Below are positions 1-10,690 of a stretch of DNA of 64,000 nucleotides, piece after piece (the stretch's first letter is position 1; each line of letters opens with the position of its first letter). The notes beneath the pieces were generated by a model. That model was not told where the DNA came from and made no database searches. It saw only the letters and a list, made by a program, of their open reading frames with translations. The translations under genes and the position numbers were made by a program. The DNA lies in NCBI GenBank assembly GCA_963700515.1, contig CAVOXY010000048.1:1-64000 (forward strand), given 5' to 3'. This stretch comes from JAJRVM01 sp963700515 (GTDB lineage: Bacteria; Planctomycetota; Planctomycetia; Pirellulales; Pirellulaceae).

Positions 1-770
1 GTGGTCTACTGGTTGGCGGATTACGTATTGCTCGTTGGGGGGGTTCGTGCGGGTGGAGCGGCGGGCCGAGCAGCCGCTGCTGCCGCTGCGCTACCTGCGG
101 GTGCCCGGGTTCAGCTACGCGATCGTTACCCAGGCGGCGTCAACGGCGCCTACATGGGCTCGTTCATCCTCACCCCGCTGCTGCTGCAGAACGTCCTCGA
201 CTTCTCCGAGACCAAGACCGGTCTGGTGAGCATCGCCCGCCCGCTCGTCGTTCTCGCTGGCCGGGCCCATGGCCGGGCGTCCGCGGCCCGGCTCGGTTCG
301 CGGCGCGCGGCCGGTCGGCGGGCGGCCGCCGTGGTCGTGGCCCTGCTGCTGGATGGCCACCTTGGGCGCGGATCATCGGTGCCGGTGATCATGGGCGCGC
401 TGGCCCTGGCCGGCGTCGGCATGGGCCTGGCCATGCCGCCGCTGGCGGCCAGCGTGACCGTGTCGGTGGACGAGACCGGACCTCGGCATCGCCGGCGCTG
501 CGCAGCAGATGATGATCCAGGTGGGCGTGGTGTTCGGGATCACCGTGATGCAGACCGTGCAGCAGGCCCGGCTCGACGTGTGGGTCTGGAGGCCAGCTAC
601 CACTGGGGCTACGTCGCCGGCCCGTCCTGGCGCTGGTGGCGGTGCTGTCACGCGCATCAGCGGTCGCACGCGACCGCGCCGCAGCGCCGGCCCGACACGG
701 CCCGGGACCGACGCCGCCACCACCCTGGAGCGGACGCGCGTCGCCGCGTGGCGTCCGGGTCAGTCGGTGA
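1..770 (+). CDS. MFS multidrug exporter (DHA2/EmrB-QacA type), C-terminal part, frameshifted
   Basis: This is the C-terminal half of a 14-TM-type major facilitator drug/proton antiporter of the inner membrane; the 5' end lies outside the window. Readable pieces in three frames include LRYLRVPGFSYAIV, a helix with GAYMGSFILTPLLLQNVL, a glycine-rich membrane segment VIMGALALAGVGMGLAMPPL, and MMIQVGVVFGITVMQTVQQA, the usual order for the DHA2 C-terminal half. At least three indels must be undone. The last frame runs to a TGA at 768-770 and overlaps the end of the convergent SCP2-like gene by a few bases. Substrate cannot be told. The broken frame is more likely sequencing error than decay, because neighbouring genes show the same pattern. 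Confidence 0.7.
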
Positions 771-1170
771 TGTCCCGGAGGCGCTGGCCGATCTCGAGGG
801 CGATCTCGTCGGGCGCCCTGGCCCGAGGGCCAGGACCTTGGTCATGTCGCCGGGGATCTTGACCTTGCCGCTCATGACCGCCTGCATGACGGCCTGCGGG
901 TTGCCCTCGACGAGGAACGCCTTGGCGGTGTCGTACTCGAGGGTGATGCTGGCGTCGGGCGAGTCGAAGGTGGCCGAGGTCCAGGTCGGCGGCACCGCTC
1001 GGTGGTGTCGATCTTGGCGTCGATCGGACCGTCGCCCACCTCGGCGGGCACCTCGGTGATCTCCAGGTTGATCCGGGTCTCGGTGCCGGCGTGCGTCGCC
1101 CTGGCCCTCGTACTCCGCTTGGATGGCCCTGGCCTGCGGCCAGCCATTCTTCGCTCAGGAACTTCGCCAC
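760..1170 (-). CDS. SCP2 sterol-binding-like domain protein, frameshifted
   Basis: A small soluble protein of about 136 residues. The N-terminus reads MAKFLSEEWLAA from a GTG at 1168-1170, with GGAG upstream. After frame changes the second half reads TFDSPDASITLEYDTAKAFL and GKVKIPGDMTKVLAL, then ends RLRDITD. The pattern of an acidic strand, D-x-x-A-x-x-L, and a late K-x-x-G-D-x-x-K-x-L is typical of SCP2-type lipid-binding folds in Actinobacteria, which bind hydrophobic ligands; the ligand here is unknown. It lies downstream of the TetR gene on the same strand (80 bases), so the two may be cotranscribed. At least two single-base indels interrupt the frame. Confidence 0.6.
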   Translation of the reverse strand: MAKFLSEEWLAAGQGHPSGVRGPGRRTPAPRPGSTWRSPRCPPRWATVRSTPRSTPPSGAADLDLGHLRLARRQHHPRVRHRQGVPRRGQPAGRHAGGHERQGQDPRRHDQGPGPRARAPDEIALEIGQRLRDITD

Positions 1171-1250
1171 GGGTGGTCTCCTCGAACGGCGTGGTGCGGC
1201 AGGAAATGCGCAGCGGACCCTACCGGGTGGTCGCGGGTGCGGCGCGCCTG

Positions 1251-1909
1251 TCAGACGTCGTCAGGGCCGGCCGGTGGGCCGCGGCGCGCAGGACGCCGGC
1301 GGGCGATCGACTCGTCGGACGCCAGTGCGCACACCACGAAGCGCCCGACGAAGGCCGCCAGCTCGTCGACGTCCAGCGTCGAGCCGGCCGGTGCGGTGGA
1401 AGTGGCCGTAGTACCCGACGGTGCCCACCACGCCGTAGGCCGCCACCGTCGGGGTCCTCGTCTCGGATGGTGCCGTCGGCCACGCCGGCTCGGATGATGG
1501 CGGCCACGTCGCCGACGTGGATCTCGGTGCCCTTGCGCAGTTCGTCGGCGAACTGCTTCTCCAGGTTCTCGACCTCGAGCAGCGAGAAGAAGTGGGCGTA
1601 GCGGGCCATGTACCGGACCGACGCCTCGGCGCCCTGGCGGATCTGCAGCAGCGGCTCGGCGTCGGGGTCGATGGCGTCGGCCTGCGCCCGGCGCAGGTTG
1701 AGCCGGTTCAGCTCGACCAGCTCGCGGAACAGCGCTTCCTTGTTCTCGAAGTACCAGTAGAAGAGGCCCTTGGCCACCCCGGCGGCCTGCACGATGTCGA
1801 GGATCCGGGTGTCGGCGTAGCCCCGCTCGGCGAACAGCACGGCGGCCTGGTCGAGGAGTTGCTGCTTGCGTTCCTGGCCTTGGGCGGTGAGCCGCCGGTC
1901 CTCGGTCAT
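1251..1909 (-). CDS. TetR/AcrR-family transcriptional regulator, frameshifted at C-terminus
   Basis: The first ~160 residues are clean: an N-terminal helix-turn-helix region around residues 15-60 containing LLDQAAVLFAERGYADT, DIVQAAGVAKGLFYWYFENK and EALFRELVEL, the standard TetR DNA-binding layout. The helical ligand domain follows and changes frame near position 1440; the frame ending DELAAFVGRFVVCALASDES reaches a stop at 1251-1253. The start is an ATG at 1907-1909. Such proteins usually repress adjacent transport or lipid genes, so the SCP2-like gene downstream or the divergent hydrolase are candidate targets. This is inference from position only; no operator palindrome was identified in 1910-2043. 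Confidence 0.8.
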
Positions 1910-2043
1910 GGTGGCGGCCAGTGGAGCACCGCCTTGACCCCGGGGTCAAGGACGGGCGGCCAGGCTCGCGTGGCCGGCGCGCCGCGGTGCCGATGTGGTT
2001 GCCTCGGCGGAGCACCGCTCGCCGCTGCCCGACGGAGCTCACC

Positions 2044-2826
2044 GTGACCGACCGACCTGCCCGCCGAACCTGCATGCCCGGCGCCGAGCCGTCCTTCTAC
2101 GAGGGTGGGCCCGTCGGGGTGCTGGTGCTCCACGGGTTCACCGGGAACCCGGGGTCGATGCGCGGGCTGGCCGAAGCGCCTGGCCGCCGCCGGGCTTCAC
2201 GGTCGACCTCCCCCTGCTGCCCGGGCCACGGCACGGTGGTCGAGGACATGATCGACACCGGGTGGCCGACTGGTCGGCCCACGCCGAGGCCCGCTACCAG
2301 GCCCTGGCCGACCGCTGCGAGCAGGTGGTGGTGGTCGGGCCTGTCGATGGGCGGCGCGCTCGACGGCCTGGCTGGGCTCCGAGCACCCGGAGATCGCCGG
2401 GCTGGTCTGCATCAACGCCGTGGTCTCGGTGCCTCCGAGGCATGCGCGAGGCCGTCGCCGGAGGTGCTGGCGACCGGGGCCGACCGCTTCGCCGGCATCG
2501 GCTCCGACATCGCCGAGCCCGGGGGTGGCGGAGAGCGGCCTACGCCGAGACGCCCGCTGGCGCCGCTGCTCACCCTGTTCGACGCCGCGGACGACGTTCG
2601 GCGGACCGGCTGGGCGACATCACCTCGCCGATGCTGATCGTCACCAGCCGCCAGGACCACGTGGTGCCGCCGGAGAACTCCGACGTGCTGGCCGCGTCGG
2701 TGTCCGGCCCGGTCGAGCGCCTCTGGTGCGAGCGCAGCTACCACGTGGTCACCAGGACTACGACACGCGACCTCGTGATCGATGCGCACCGTCGACTTCG
2801 CGACCAAGGTCACCGCCGGCACCTGA
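2044..2826 (+). CDS. Alpha/beta hydrolase (carboxylesterase, Est30-like), frameshifted
   Basis: A cytoplasmic serine hydrolase of about 255 residues. Seen in pieces: the oxyanion strand VGVLVLHGFTGNPGSM, a cap entry LPGHGTVVEDMIDTGW, the nucleophile elbow GLSMGG, a strand ending at EHPEIAGLVCINAVVS, and the late strand MLIVTSRQDHVVPPENS that normally supplies the catalytic Asp, followed by the HVV segment supplying His. This matches small bacterial carboxylesterases acting on short and medium acyl esters. Start is probably the GTG at 2044; an ATG at 2074 is the alternative. The correct final frame ends VDFATKVTAGT with TGA at 2824-2826, overlapping the convergent membrane-protein gene. At least four indels. 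Confidence 0.7.
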
Positions 2827-5112
2827 TCGGGCGAGGGGCAGCGACTCGGGGCTCGAAGGGCGAAGCTGGCGCCGTCGGGCCGACGTCGGCCACGAACCCG
2901 TCCTGGCCGACCGCCTAGCTCCACCTCGTAGCGACCCGGTGGGCAGCGGGGCCAGCACCTCGAGTCGCTCGGGCGCACGACCTCGACGGCGAACTGCACC
3001 CGTCGCCGGGCAGCATCCAGCGGGGCAGCTCCCCGCCGGAGCGGGCGCCGGCGACGGCCCCCTGGTCGATCGTCGCGGGGGGCACCACCGCCATCGACTC
3101 GGACCGCTGACCCGGCCGTCAGGCCGAAGCTGGCCTCGTCGGGCCACGGGACGCCGGTGCCGGCGTGGCGACCGTGACCGGCGACCTCGACCCACCCGCC
3201 CCGGAGCGGACCTCCCCGGCGGTCGGGCTCCCTCGACCGTCACGGTCGACGTCGGGCCGACGGCGGCAGCGGGGCGGGGAACCCTGGGGCAGCAGCGCGC
3301 CGACGGCGTCGAGCCGGTCGGCTCGGCACCGGGGCGGACCCAGACGGCCAGGCCCTGCGGCGCTCCGACAGTCTCGTAGAGACCCACCCTGGTCCAGCAG
3401 GCGCCACCCGGTCGCCGGCCGCCGTCCGCGTCGAGGTCGTCGAGCCGGGCGAGCGAGGAACGGGCACGTCGGCTCGTCGCCCGGCGGCTGCGTCGTAGGT
3501 GCGGATGTCGACGTCGGGCAGGGCCCACGGGTAGGTGAGGGTGGCGCGGGCCCGCGACGCGCCGACGCGTCGATGCGCGAGCTCGTGATCTCCAGCCGCT
3601 CGATGGCCGGCGAGACCGGCGTCCAGCGACTCGTCGTACGTCGACCACGTCACCCGACGTAGGCCGACCGGGCCACGAGCACGGCGACGGCCACGACGAT
3701 CGCGACCGAACGGTCGAGGACAGGCCCGCACCGAGCGCCGGCGCGTCGGTGCGCGCGGATCGAGACGACGGCGACCAGGGCGAGGACGCCGAGACCGCCC
3801 ATCGATCCGAGGCCACGCGTCGAACGCCTCGGAGAACGGCCGGCCGAGCCGATCGACCACGTAGCGGGTGATCGCCGGCACCGCGAACGGCGAGAAGCGT
3901 CGCCATCGAGGTCGGACGGATCCCGGGCGATCGCACACGACCAGCGCCGGCGACCACGATCGCGGCGAACGCGCGCCGAGGCCGCGCCGGCTCTGGGCGA
4001 CCGGTCGCGCGGCGAGGAGCGAAGGCGACGCGCCACCGCCACCCAGCAGCGGGGTGAACGAGTCGTTGTGGCGGCCGTAGACGTAGTGGTCGGCGCGGAA
4101 CTGGTTCTGGGCGAAGAACAGCACCGAGGTGGCGAACACCGAGCCGCGATCGCCAGGGTGACGGCCACGGCGAACCGTGCGCGCGGCGTCGAACGGCGCC
4201 CGAGCCCGGCCGCACCACGCGCACCGGCCACCGAGCCACGCCGACCACGCCAGGCCCGATCGACCCGAGCCGCGAGGTACCAGCCCTGGCCGATCGCGGT
4301 CAGGGCCAGCTCGCTGCAGCCGCTCGGGCCGAGGTGGCCAGGTCGATCCACGGGCCGACGGTCCGCCCTCCAGCCGCTCCGACCGCGGTCCAGCGGCCGT
4401 CCACGACCGCTCGGTCAACCGCCGGCCCGGCGACCACGCCGACCACCAGGCCGGCCGCGTTGGCCGCGGCCACCCGGCGCGGTCGACGCGCGCCGCCGGG
4501 CGCCGACCAGCGCCACCAGCGCGACGGGCGAGCCACGCCGAGCGTGAACCGCGGGTGGGTGGCGTCACCAGCGCCACCACCGACCAGGGCCCGACCACAC
4601 CCGGGCGCGACGGCGAGGCGGTCGGTCATCGCCGCAGCGCAGCCAGCACGAGGGCCGGCACGAGCGGCGAGCACCAGGTTCTCGGCGATCGCCGAGATGC
4701 CGGCCGCCGACACCGCGGGCACCATCGCACCCACGAGCGCCGCCGCCGATGGCCCGGCGGCGGGGCACGCCGAACACGCCGCCCAGCACCTTGGCCACGA
4801 GCAGCGGGAACACCGAGGCCAGCAGCACGGCGTTCACAGCCAGGACGGCGCGCCACTGGGCGTCCGGCGGATCGGCGAGCGCCATCGACCGGGGCGAGCA
4901 GCAGCGGGTAGCCCGACGGCGTAGGCCGGGGAGAACGGCATCTCCCAGGTCGAGCCGCCGGCCATCCACCGGGCGTTGCCCAGGTAGCCGTTCTCGTCGA
5001 ACACCACCGACGGGCCGGCCATGCGCGACGACAGCCAGAGGTGCAACGCCGAACAGCGCGATGCGTGCCGACGACGACGAGCCGTGCGGGTACGGTCGCT
5101 CGGTCGGGTCAT
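2810..5112 (-). CDS. Large polytopic membrane protein, GT-C glycosyltransferase-like, heavily frameshifted
   Basis: About 765 codons read right to left through many frame changes. Near the N-terminus an acidic loop reads VVFDENGYLGNARWMAGG, followed by FSPAYAVG and repeated Ala/Leu/Val-rich helices. This resembles the first extracytoplasmic loop of GT-C transferases (ArnT/PMT/GT39), where an acidic pair binds the lipid-linked sugar donor. The membrane part extends to about 3,670 and a soluble C-terminal part follows, ending SPFEPRVAAPRP near a stop at 2810-2812. Function is inferred from fold-like features only. It is divergent from gatC with about 95 bases between starts. Indels are so dense that the membrane topology cannot be drawn. 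Confidence 0.5.
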
Positions 5113-5208
5113 CGGCGCCGGCACACCTACCGATGCCCGCCGGGGCGGAGGCGCGCGACCGGCTCGCCTTGCGGGCGCGGACGGCGTCGGGTCGTAGCAT
5201 CGGCCTCC

Positions 5209-5514
5209 ATGTCTGCACGCATCTCCCGCGACGACGTCGCCCACGTGGCCAAGCTCGCCCGGCTCGTCGCTCGACGACGAGCGAGCTCGACACCTTCACC
5301 GCCCAGCTCGGCGCCATCCTCGACCACGCCGCCGACGTCGAGGCGCTCGACCTCGACCGACGTGGCGCCGACCTCCCACCCGTACCCGCTGGTCAACGTG
5401 CTGCGGCCCGACGGCGCGGGCGCCACCCTCGACCGCGACGAGGTCCTGGCCGGCGCCCCCCAGGCCGAGGACGGCCGGTTCCGGGTGCCCACCATCCTGG
5501 GGGAGGCGCCGTGA
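5209..5514 (+). CDS. gatC: Asp-tRNA(Asn)/Glu-tRNA(Gln) amidotransferase subunit C, frameshifted
   Basis: GatC is the small subunit that wraps around and stabilises the GatA-GatB heterodimer, which transamidates mischarged Glu-tRNA(Gln) or Asp-tRNA(Asn). The protein starts MSARISRDDVAHVAKLARL, the family's N-terminal helix, and ends VLAGAPQAEDGRFRVPTIL, the conserved extended tail. Two single-base insertions near 5,267 and 5,290 and another before 5,380 disrupt the middle. The stop TGA (5512-5514) overlaps the GTG start of gatA (5511), so the gatCAB genes are translationally coupled. Order C-A-B is standard for Actinobacteria. Confidence 0.9.
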   Translation: MSARISRDDVAHVAKLARLVARRRASSTPSPPSSAPSSTTPPTSRRSTSTDVAPTSHPYPLVNVLRPDGAGATLDRDEVLAGAPQAEDGRFRVPTILGEAP

Positions 5515-6978
5515 GCCGCCCCGGCGACCGCCCGTCGCGCTCGCCGCCGCCGTCCGGGCCGGCGAGCGCTCGGCCGTCGACGTCGCTCGACGCGCACCTG
5601 GCCGCGCATCGAGGCCACCGAGGGCGACGTCCACGCCTTCAACACCGGTCACGGCCGACGGCGCCCGCGGCCGCCGCCGAGGCCGTCGACCGGCGCGTCG
5701 CCGCCGGCGAGGACCTCGGTCCGCTCGCCGGCGTGCCGGTCGCCCTCAAGGACAACCTGTGCACCCGGGGCGTCGCCACCACCTGCTCGTCGAGGATCCT
5801 CGAGGGCTGGGTCCCGCCCTACGACGCCACCGTGGTGCAGCGCCTGGCCGCGCGCCGGCGCCGTCATGGTCGGCAAGACCAACCTCGACGAGTTCGCCAT
5901 GGGCTCGTCCACCGAGAACTCGGCCTTCGGCCCCACCCGCAACCCCGTCGACCCCAGCCCGGGTGCCCGGCGGCTCGTCGGGCGGCTCGGCCGCCGCGGT
6001 CGCCGCCGGCTTCGCCCCGATCTCGCTCGGCTCCGACACCGGCGGCTCCATCCGCCAGCCCGCCGCGCTGTGCGGCGTGGTCGGCGTGAAGCCCACCTAC
6101 GGGCTGGTCACCCGCTACGGGCTGGTCGCCTTCGCCTCGTCGCTCGACCAGATCGGCCCGTTCGCCGCCACCGTCGCCGACGCCGCCTCGCTGCTCGAGG
6201 TCATCGCCGGCCACGACCCGGCCGACTCCACCTCGATCCCCCAGGCGGCGCCCGGCGATCGTCCGACCACCTCGACGACGGCGTCGACGGCCTCCGGGTC
6301 GGCGTGGTCACCGAGCTGATGGGCGAGGGCATCGACCCCGACGTCGCCGCCCGGGTCCGCGAGGCCGCCGACGCCCTGGCCGCCGCCGGCGCCACGGTGG
6401 AGGAGGTGTCGGTCCCGGCCGTCACCTACGGCCTCTCGGCCTACTACCTGATCGCCCCGGCCGAGGCGTCGAGCAACCTGGCCCGCTTCGACGGCGTGCG
6501 CTACGGCCTGCGGGTCGACGCCGCCACCACCACCGAGATGATGGTCGCCACCCGCACCGCCGGGCTTCGGCGCCGAGGTCAAGCGCCGCATCATGCTCGG
6601 CACCTACGCCCTGTCGGCCGGCTACTACGACGCCTTCTACGGCAAGGCCCAGAAGGTCCGCACGCTCATCTGCCGGGACTTCGCCGCCGCCTACGAGCGC
6701 TTCGACGTGCTGCTGTCGCCCACGTCGCCCACCACGGCGTTCGCGCTCGGCGCCATCGCACGACCCGCTCACCATGTACCTCAACGACGTCTGCACGATC
6801 CCCACCAACCTGGCCGGCGACGCCGCCATGTCGGTGCCGTTCGGCACCGACGACGACGGCCTGCCGGTCGGCGTGCAGGTCCTGGCCCCGGCGCTCGGCG
6901 AGGTGCCCATGTTCCGGGCCGCCGCCGTCCTGGAGGCGCCGCCCCCGCCCGCCGCACGCCCGCGGAAGGACACGCTGA
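5511..6978 (+). CDS. gatA: Glutamyl/aspartyl-tRNA amidotransferase subunit A, frameshifted
   Basis: GatA hydrolyses glutamine and delivers ammonia to GatB. The amidase-signature features are all visible: GVPVALKDNLCTRG with the catalytic Lys, the serine/glycine loop after VPGG that continues SSGGSAAAVAAGFAPI, and SLGSDTGGSIRQPA with the cis-Ser and nucleophile region, then GVVGVKPTYGLVTRYGL. The C-terminal part includes YYDAFYGKAQKVRTLI and LPVGVQVLAP. About 489 codons, close to the usual 480-500. At least six single-base insertions break the frame, for example near 5,605, 5,648, 5,850, 5,960, 6,260 and 6,560. The stop TGA at 6976-6978 shares its A with the ATG of gatB. Confidence 0.93.
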
Positions 6979-8511
6979 TGACCGACGCACCCACCGTGCC
7001 CACCGACTCGCTCGGCAACCCCATCACCGTGGCCGAGTCCGACGACATCGCTGGTGGTCGAGGCCGTCCGACGGCTCCCGCTGGGAGCTGGTCATCGGCC
7101 TCGAGGTCCACGCCGAGCTGGCCACCGTCACCAAGATGTTCTCGGGTGCGCCCAACAGCTTCGGCGACGAGCCCAACACCAACATCGACCCGGTCACCCT
7201 CGGGCTGCCCGGGCACGCTGCCGGTGGTCAACGAGCAGGCGGTCGAGCTGGCCGCCGCGCTTCGGCTGCGCCGTGGGCGCCACGCGTGCAGCGCTCGGTC
7301 TTCAGCCGGAAGAACTACTTCTACCCGGACATGCCGAAGGACTTCCAGATCTCCCAGTACGACCAGCCGATCGACGTCGACGGCGACGCTCGAGCTGCCG
7401 TCGGGCCACGTGGTCGGCATCGAGCGGGCCCACCTCGAGGAGGACACCGGCAAGTCCACCCACGTCGGCGGCGCCGGCCGCATCCACGGCGCCGACCACT
7501 CGCTGGTCGACTACAACCGCGCCGGCGTGCCGCTGCTCGAGATCGTGTCCGCGCCCGACATCCGCTCGGCCGACCAGGCCCGGCAGTACGTGACCGAGCT
7601 GCGGGCGATCCTCGTGGCCGGCGGCGTCTCCGACGGCAAGATGGAGGAGGGGTCGATGCGGGTCGACGCCAACGTCTCGGTGCGCCCCGCGGGGAGCGAC
7701 GAGCTCGGCACCCGCTGCGAGATCAAGAACGTCAACTCGCTGCGCTCGCTGGGGCGGGCCATCGAGTACGAGGCCCGCCGCCAGGTCGACCTGCTCGAGG
7801 CCGGCGAGCGGGTCGCGCAGGAGACCCGCCACTGGGACGAGGACGACGGCCGCACCCACACGATGCGCTCCAAGGAGGAGGCCGACGACTACCGGTACTT
7901 CCCCGAGCCCGACCTGGTGCCGGTGGACCTCGGCGCCGAGTGGGTGGACGAGATCGCGCGCCGCGCTGCCGCTGCTGCCCGCCGCCCGCCGCCACCGCCT
8001 GGCCGAGGCCACCGGCGAGCCCCGCACCGGCCGAGGCGGTCGTGGTCGATCGTCGAGCGCGGCCAGGACGACCTGGCCCTCGGCCGCCATGCCGAGGCTG
8101 GGGCCGACCCGGCCCGGGTGCTGGTGCACGTGGACCAGAACCTGGCCGTCGACGGCGGAGCCGAGCTCGCCCCGGCGCGCCTGGCCGAGCTGGTGGCCAT
8201 GGAGGTCGGCGGCGAGCTCACCGCCACCCAGGCCAAGACGGTGCTGGCCGACCTGGTCGCCGACCCGGCGGCCACCGCCGCCGACATCGCCGCGGCCAAG
8301 GGCTTCGAGGCCATGGACACCGGGGCGCTGGAGGCCATCGTCGACGAGCGTCATCGCCGACAACCCCGACGAGTGGGAGCAGTTCTGCGCCGGCGACGAC
8401 AAGGTGCGGGGCAAGCTCACCGGCTTCTTCGTCGGCAAGGTCATGAAGGCCACCAAGGGCCAGGCCGACGGCAAGGCCGTCACCGCCCTCCTCCGCTCCA
8501 AGCTCCCCTAG
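6978..8511 (+). CDS. gatB: Glutamyl/aspartyl-tRNA amidotransferase subunit B, frameshifted
   Basis: GatB binds the mischarged tRNA and activates the acyl group with ATP before amidation. Recognisable segments: WELVIGLEVHAELATVTKMF, the KNYFYPDMPKDFQISQYDQP strand of the synthetase-like core, GRIHGADHSLVDYNRAGVPL, MRVDANVSVRP and EIKNVNSLRSL; the helical and YqeY-type tail domains follow, ending with GKVMKATKGQADGKAVTALL. About 510 codons, typical of the family. Frame breaks occur near 7,050, 7,215, 7,390 and 7,960-8,040, plus one near 8,345. It is the last gene of the coupled gatCAB operon. Confidence 0.93.
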
Positions 8512-8627
8512 CCCTCCGACCGCCCCGTTCTGCCGACTGAGCGTCGACGAGGGCTGCGCAGGCCGCGTAACGGGCGGGGGGGGATGCGGTTCGGACGGGC
8601 GGGGGTGGCTACCGCTCTGTCGCCACG

Positions 8628-10358
8628 ATGGCTGAGACCTCGGACCCGCACCCCGTTCCGCTGAACAGGCCGCGACATGAAGCCTCGCAGCCACGACGTC
8701 ACCGACGGCATGGAGGCGCCCGGCGCGGGCCATGCTGCGAGCGGTCGGCATGACCGACGCCGACTGGGACAAGCCCCAGGTCGGCGTGGCGTCGAGCTGG
8801 AACGAGGTCACACCCTGCAACCTGCCGCTCGACCGCCTCGCCAAGCGAGCCAAGGACGGCGTGCGCGACGGCGGCGGCTTCCCGATCGAGTTCGTCACCA
8901 TCGCAGTGTCCGACGGCATCTCGATGGGTCACGAGGGCATGCGCGGTTCGCTGGTGATCGTGAGATCATCGCCGACTCGGTGGAGTGTGTGATGCACGCC
9001 GAGCGTTTCGACGGCGTGTCGTCAGCTTCGCCGGCTGCGACAAGAGCCTGCCCGGCATGCTCATGGCCGCAGCCCGCCTCAACCTGCCGTCGGTGTTCCT
9101 CTACGGGGGTTCCATCCTGCCCGGCCACTACAACGGACCAGGCGCTCGACATCGTGGGTGTTCGAGGCGGTGGGGCGTGCGCAGCGGGCACGCTCACCGA
9201 GAGCGAGTTGGGCGAGATCGAGCGCACGCCTGTCCCACCGAGGGCACCTGCGCGGGCATGTTCACCGCCAACACGATGGCGTCCATGGGCGAGGCGCTCG
9301 GTATGTCGCTGCCGGGCGCGGCCAGTCGCCGCCGGCGGTCGATCGACGCCGCGACGACTTCGCCTTCGCGTCCGGACGAGCCGTGGTCAGCCTGCTCGAG
9401 CTGGGCCTCCGACCCGCGACATCATGACCAAGGAGGCGTTCGAGAACGCCATCGCCGTCACCATGGCGCTGGGCGGTTCGACCAACGCGGTGCTGCACCT
9501 GCTGGCCATCGCCGCACGAGGCGCAGGTGGAGCTCGAGCTCGACGACTTCAACCGGGTCGGCGCGCGAGTGCCCCACGTTGCCGACATGAAGCCGCACGG
9601 ACAGTTCCACATGACGCGACCTCGACCGCATCGGTGGCGTGCCGGTGGTGCTGCAAGGATGCTGCTCGACGAAGGGCTTCTCCACGGCGACGCCCTCACC
9701 GTGACCGGCCGGACGATGGCCGAGAACCTGGCTGCGCTGGACCCGCCCGCGCCCGACGGCGAGGTCGTGCACCCGCTGTCGGATCCGATCCACCCCGAGG
9801 GCGGGCTGGCGGTGCTGCGGGCTCGCTGGCCCCGCGGGCTCGGTGGTGAAGGTGGCGGGAATCGACATCGACGCACTTCGAAGGCACCGGCCCGCGTGTT
9901 CGACGGCGAGGACGTCGCGATGGAGCCGATCCTCGCCGGGCAAGATCGACCCCGGCGACGTCGTCGTCATCCGCTACGAGGGTCCCAAGGGCGGCCCGGG
10001 CATGCGCGAGATGCTGGCGGTCACGGGCGCCATGAAGGGCGCCGGTCGCGGCGCCGACTGCGGCGCTCGTCACCGACGGGCGCTTCTCCGGCGGGACCAC
10101 GGGCTTCTGCATCGGCCACGTGGCACCCGAGGCCGTCGACGGCGGCCCCATCGCGCTCGGTCGCCGATGGCGACCGCATCGTCATCGACGTCCGCAGCCG
10201 CACTCGATCGACCTGCTGGTCGACGAGGCCGAGTTGCGAGCGCCGGCGCGGCGACTGGAAGCCGCCGACCGCCCCGCTACACCAAGCGGGTTCCTGGCCA
10301 AGTACGCCGCGCCTCGCCCAGGGCGCCGAGACGGGGCGCCATCACCAACACCCTGTAG
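8628..10358 (+). CDS. ilvD: Dihydroxy-acid dehydratase, frameshifted
   Basis: IlvD dehydrates 2,3-dihydroxyisovalerate and its isoleucine homologue with an Fe-S cluster, in cytoplasmic branched-chain amino-acid synthesis. Seen: KPRSHDVTDG near the start, GVASSWNEVTPCNLPLDRLA, ISMGHEGMRGSLV, SFAGCDKSLPGMLMAAARLN with a cluster Cys, CPTEGTCAGMFTANTMASMG with a second Cys after a frame repair, MALGGSTNAVLHLL, and the C-terminal KGGPGMREML and DGRFSGGTTGFCIGHVAPEA. The ATG at 8628 (MAETSDPH) fits family N-termini but needs one indel to join the ATG at 8677. About ten frame breaks. Ends TAG at 10356-10358. Confidence 0.93.
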
Positions 10359-10386
10359 TCGGGACCGAATCGCAGCGATCTGCGCC

Positions 10387-10434
10387 CTTTGTGTGTGCGT
10401 GGCAGGCAGCGGGCGCGGGTTCGCACACACGAAG
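10387..10434 (+). terminator. Hairpin just downstream of ilvD
   Basis: Arms 10387-10399 and 10422-10434 pair over 13 positions with one G-U wobble and a 22-base loop. It lies 29 bases after the ilvD stop. There is no U-tract, so intrinsic termination is only plausible; an mRNA 3'-end stabiliser would look the same. Confidence 0.45.
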
Positions 10435-10585
10435 AGCTGGGGGTCGGGCAACGCCCCCCCGCCGAAACCGGGCGCGGGGGTTGTCAGATGGGGGAGGGTC
10501 GGTCATACTGCCCGGGATGAAGACGCCGACCACCCTGGTAGTACTCACGTAGCGCACGTCGTCTTCACCGCCCGCGTGCGCCCTC

Positions 10586-10608
10586 CGACCTCCCCCACCG
10601 GGAGGTCG
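10586..10608 (+). terminator. Compact GC hairpin before the contig join
   Basis: Arms 10586-10594 and 10600-10608 form a perfect 9-bp stem with a 5-base loop, followed by TTGCAGTTT. It resembles an intrinsic terminator in GC-rich bacteria. It belongs to the actinobacterial side; no complete gene is visible between it and ilvD, only a short ATG-initiated start (MKTPTTLVVLT) at 10517. Confidence 0.45.
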
Positions 10609-10609
10609 T

Positions 10610-10690
10610 TGCAGTTTCGGGGCCGGTTGGCGCCGGCGCCGGCGGCCCAGGGAGGGCCCGCACACACCCCGCACCAACCCGCACGAACAA
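10610..10690. other. Putative chimeric junction between two genomes
   Basis: Left of here all sequence is extremely GC-rich, indel-laden and actinobacterial in content. Right of here base use drops and genes are planctomycete-like. On the minus strand the esterase frame is coherent up to a leucine/phenylalanine strand at about 10,685 and then continues into unrelated GC-rich sequence with no family-like ending. The exact base cannot be fixed by eye; 10,680 +/- 15 is the best estimate. No integrase, tRNA or direct repeat marks an insertion site. Confidence 0.75.

Noticed and set aside
5209..10358. Programmed ribosomal frameshifting in gatCAB or ilvD
   Set aside because: The breaks are many, at different words, and mostly need removal of an extra base. 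Slippery heptamers with downstream structures are not a common feature.
1..10680. Horizontal transfer of an actinobacterial block into a planctomycete
   Set aside because: No mobility genes or repeats mark the boundary, the block is housekeeping genes, and its indel density differs from the rest. A chimeric assembly explains all three more simply.
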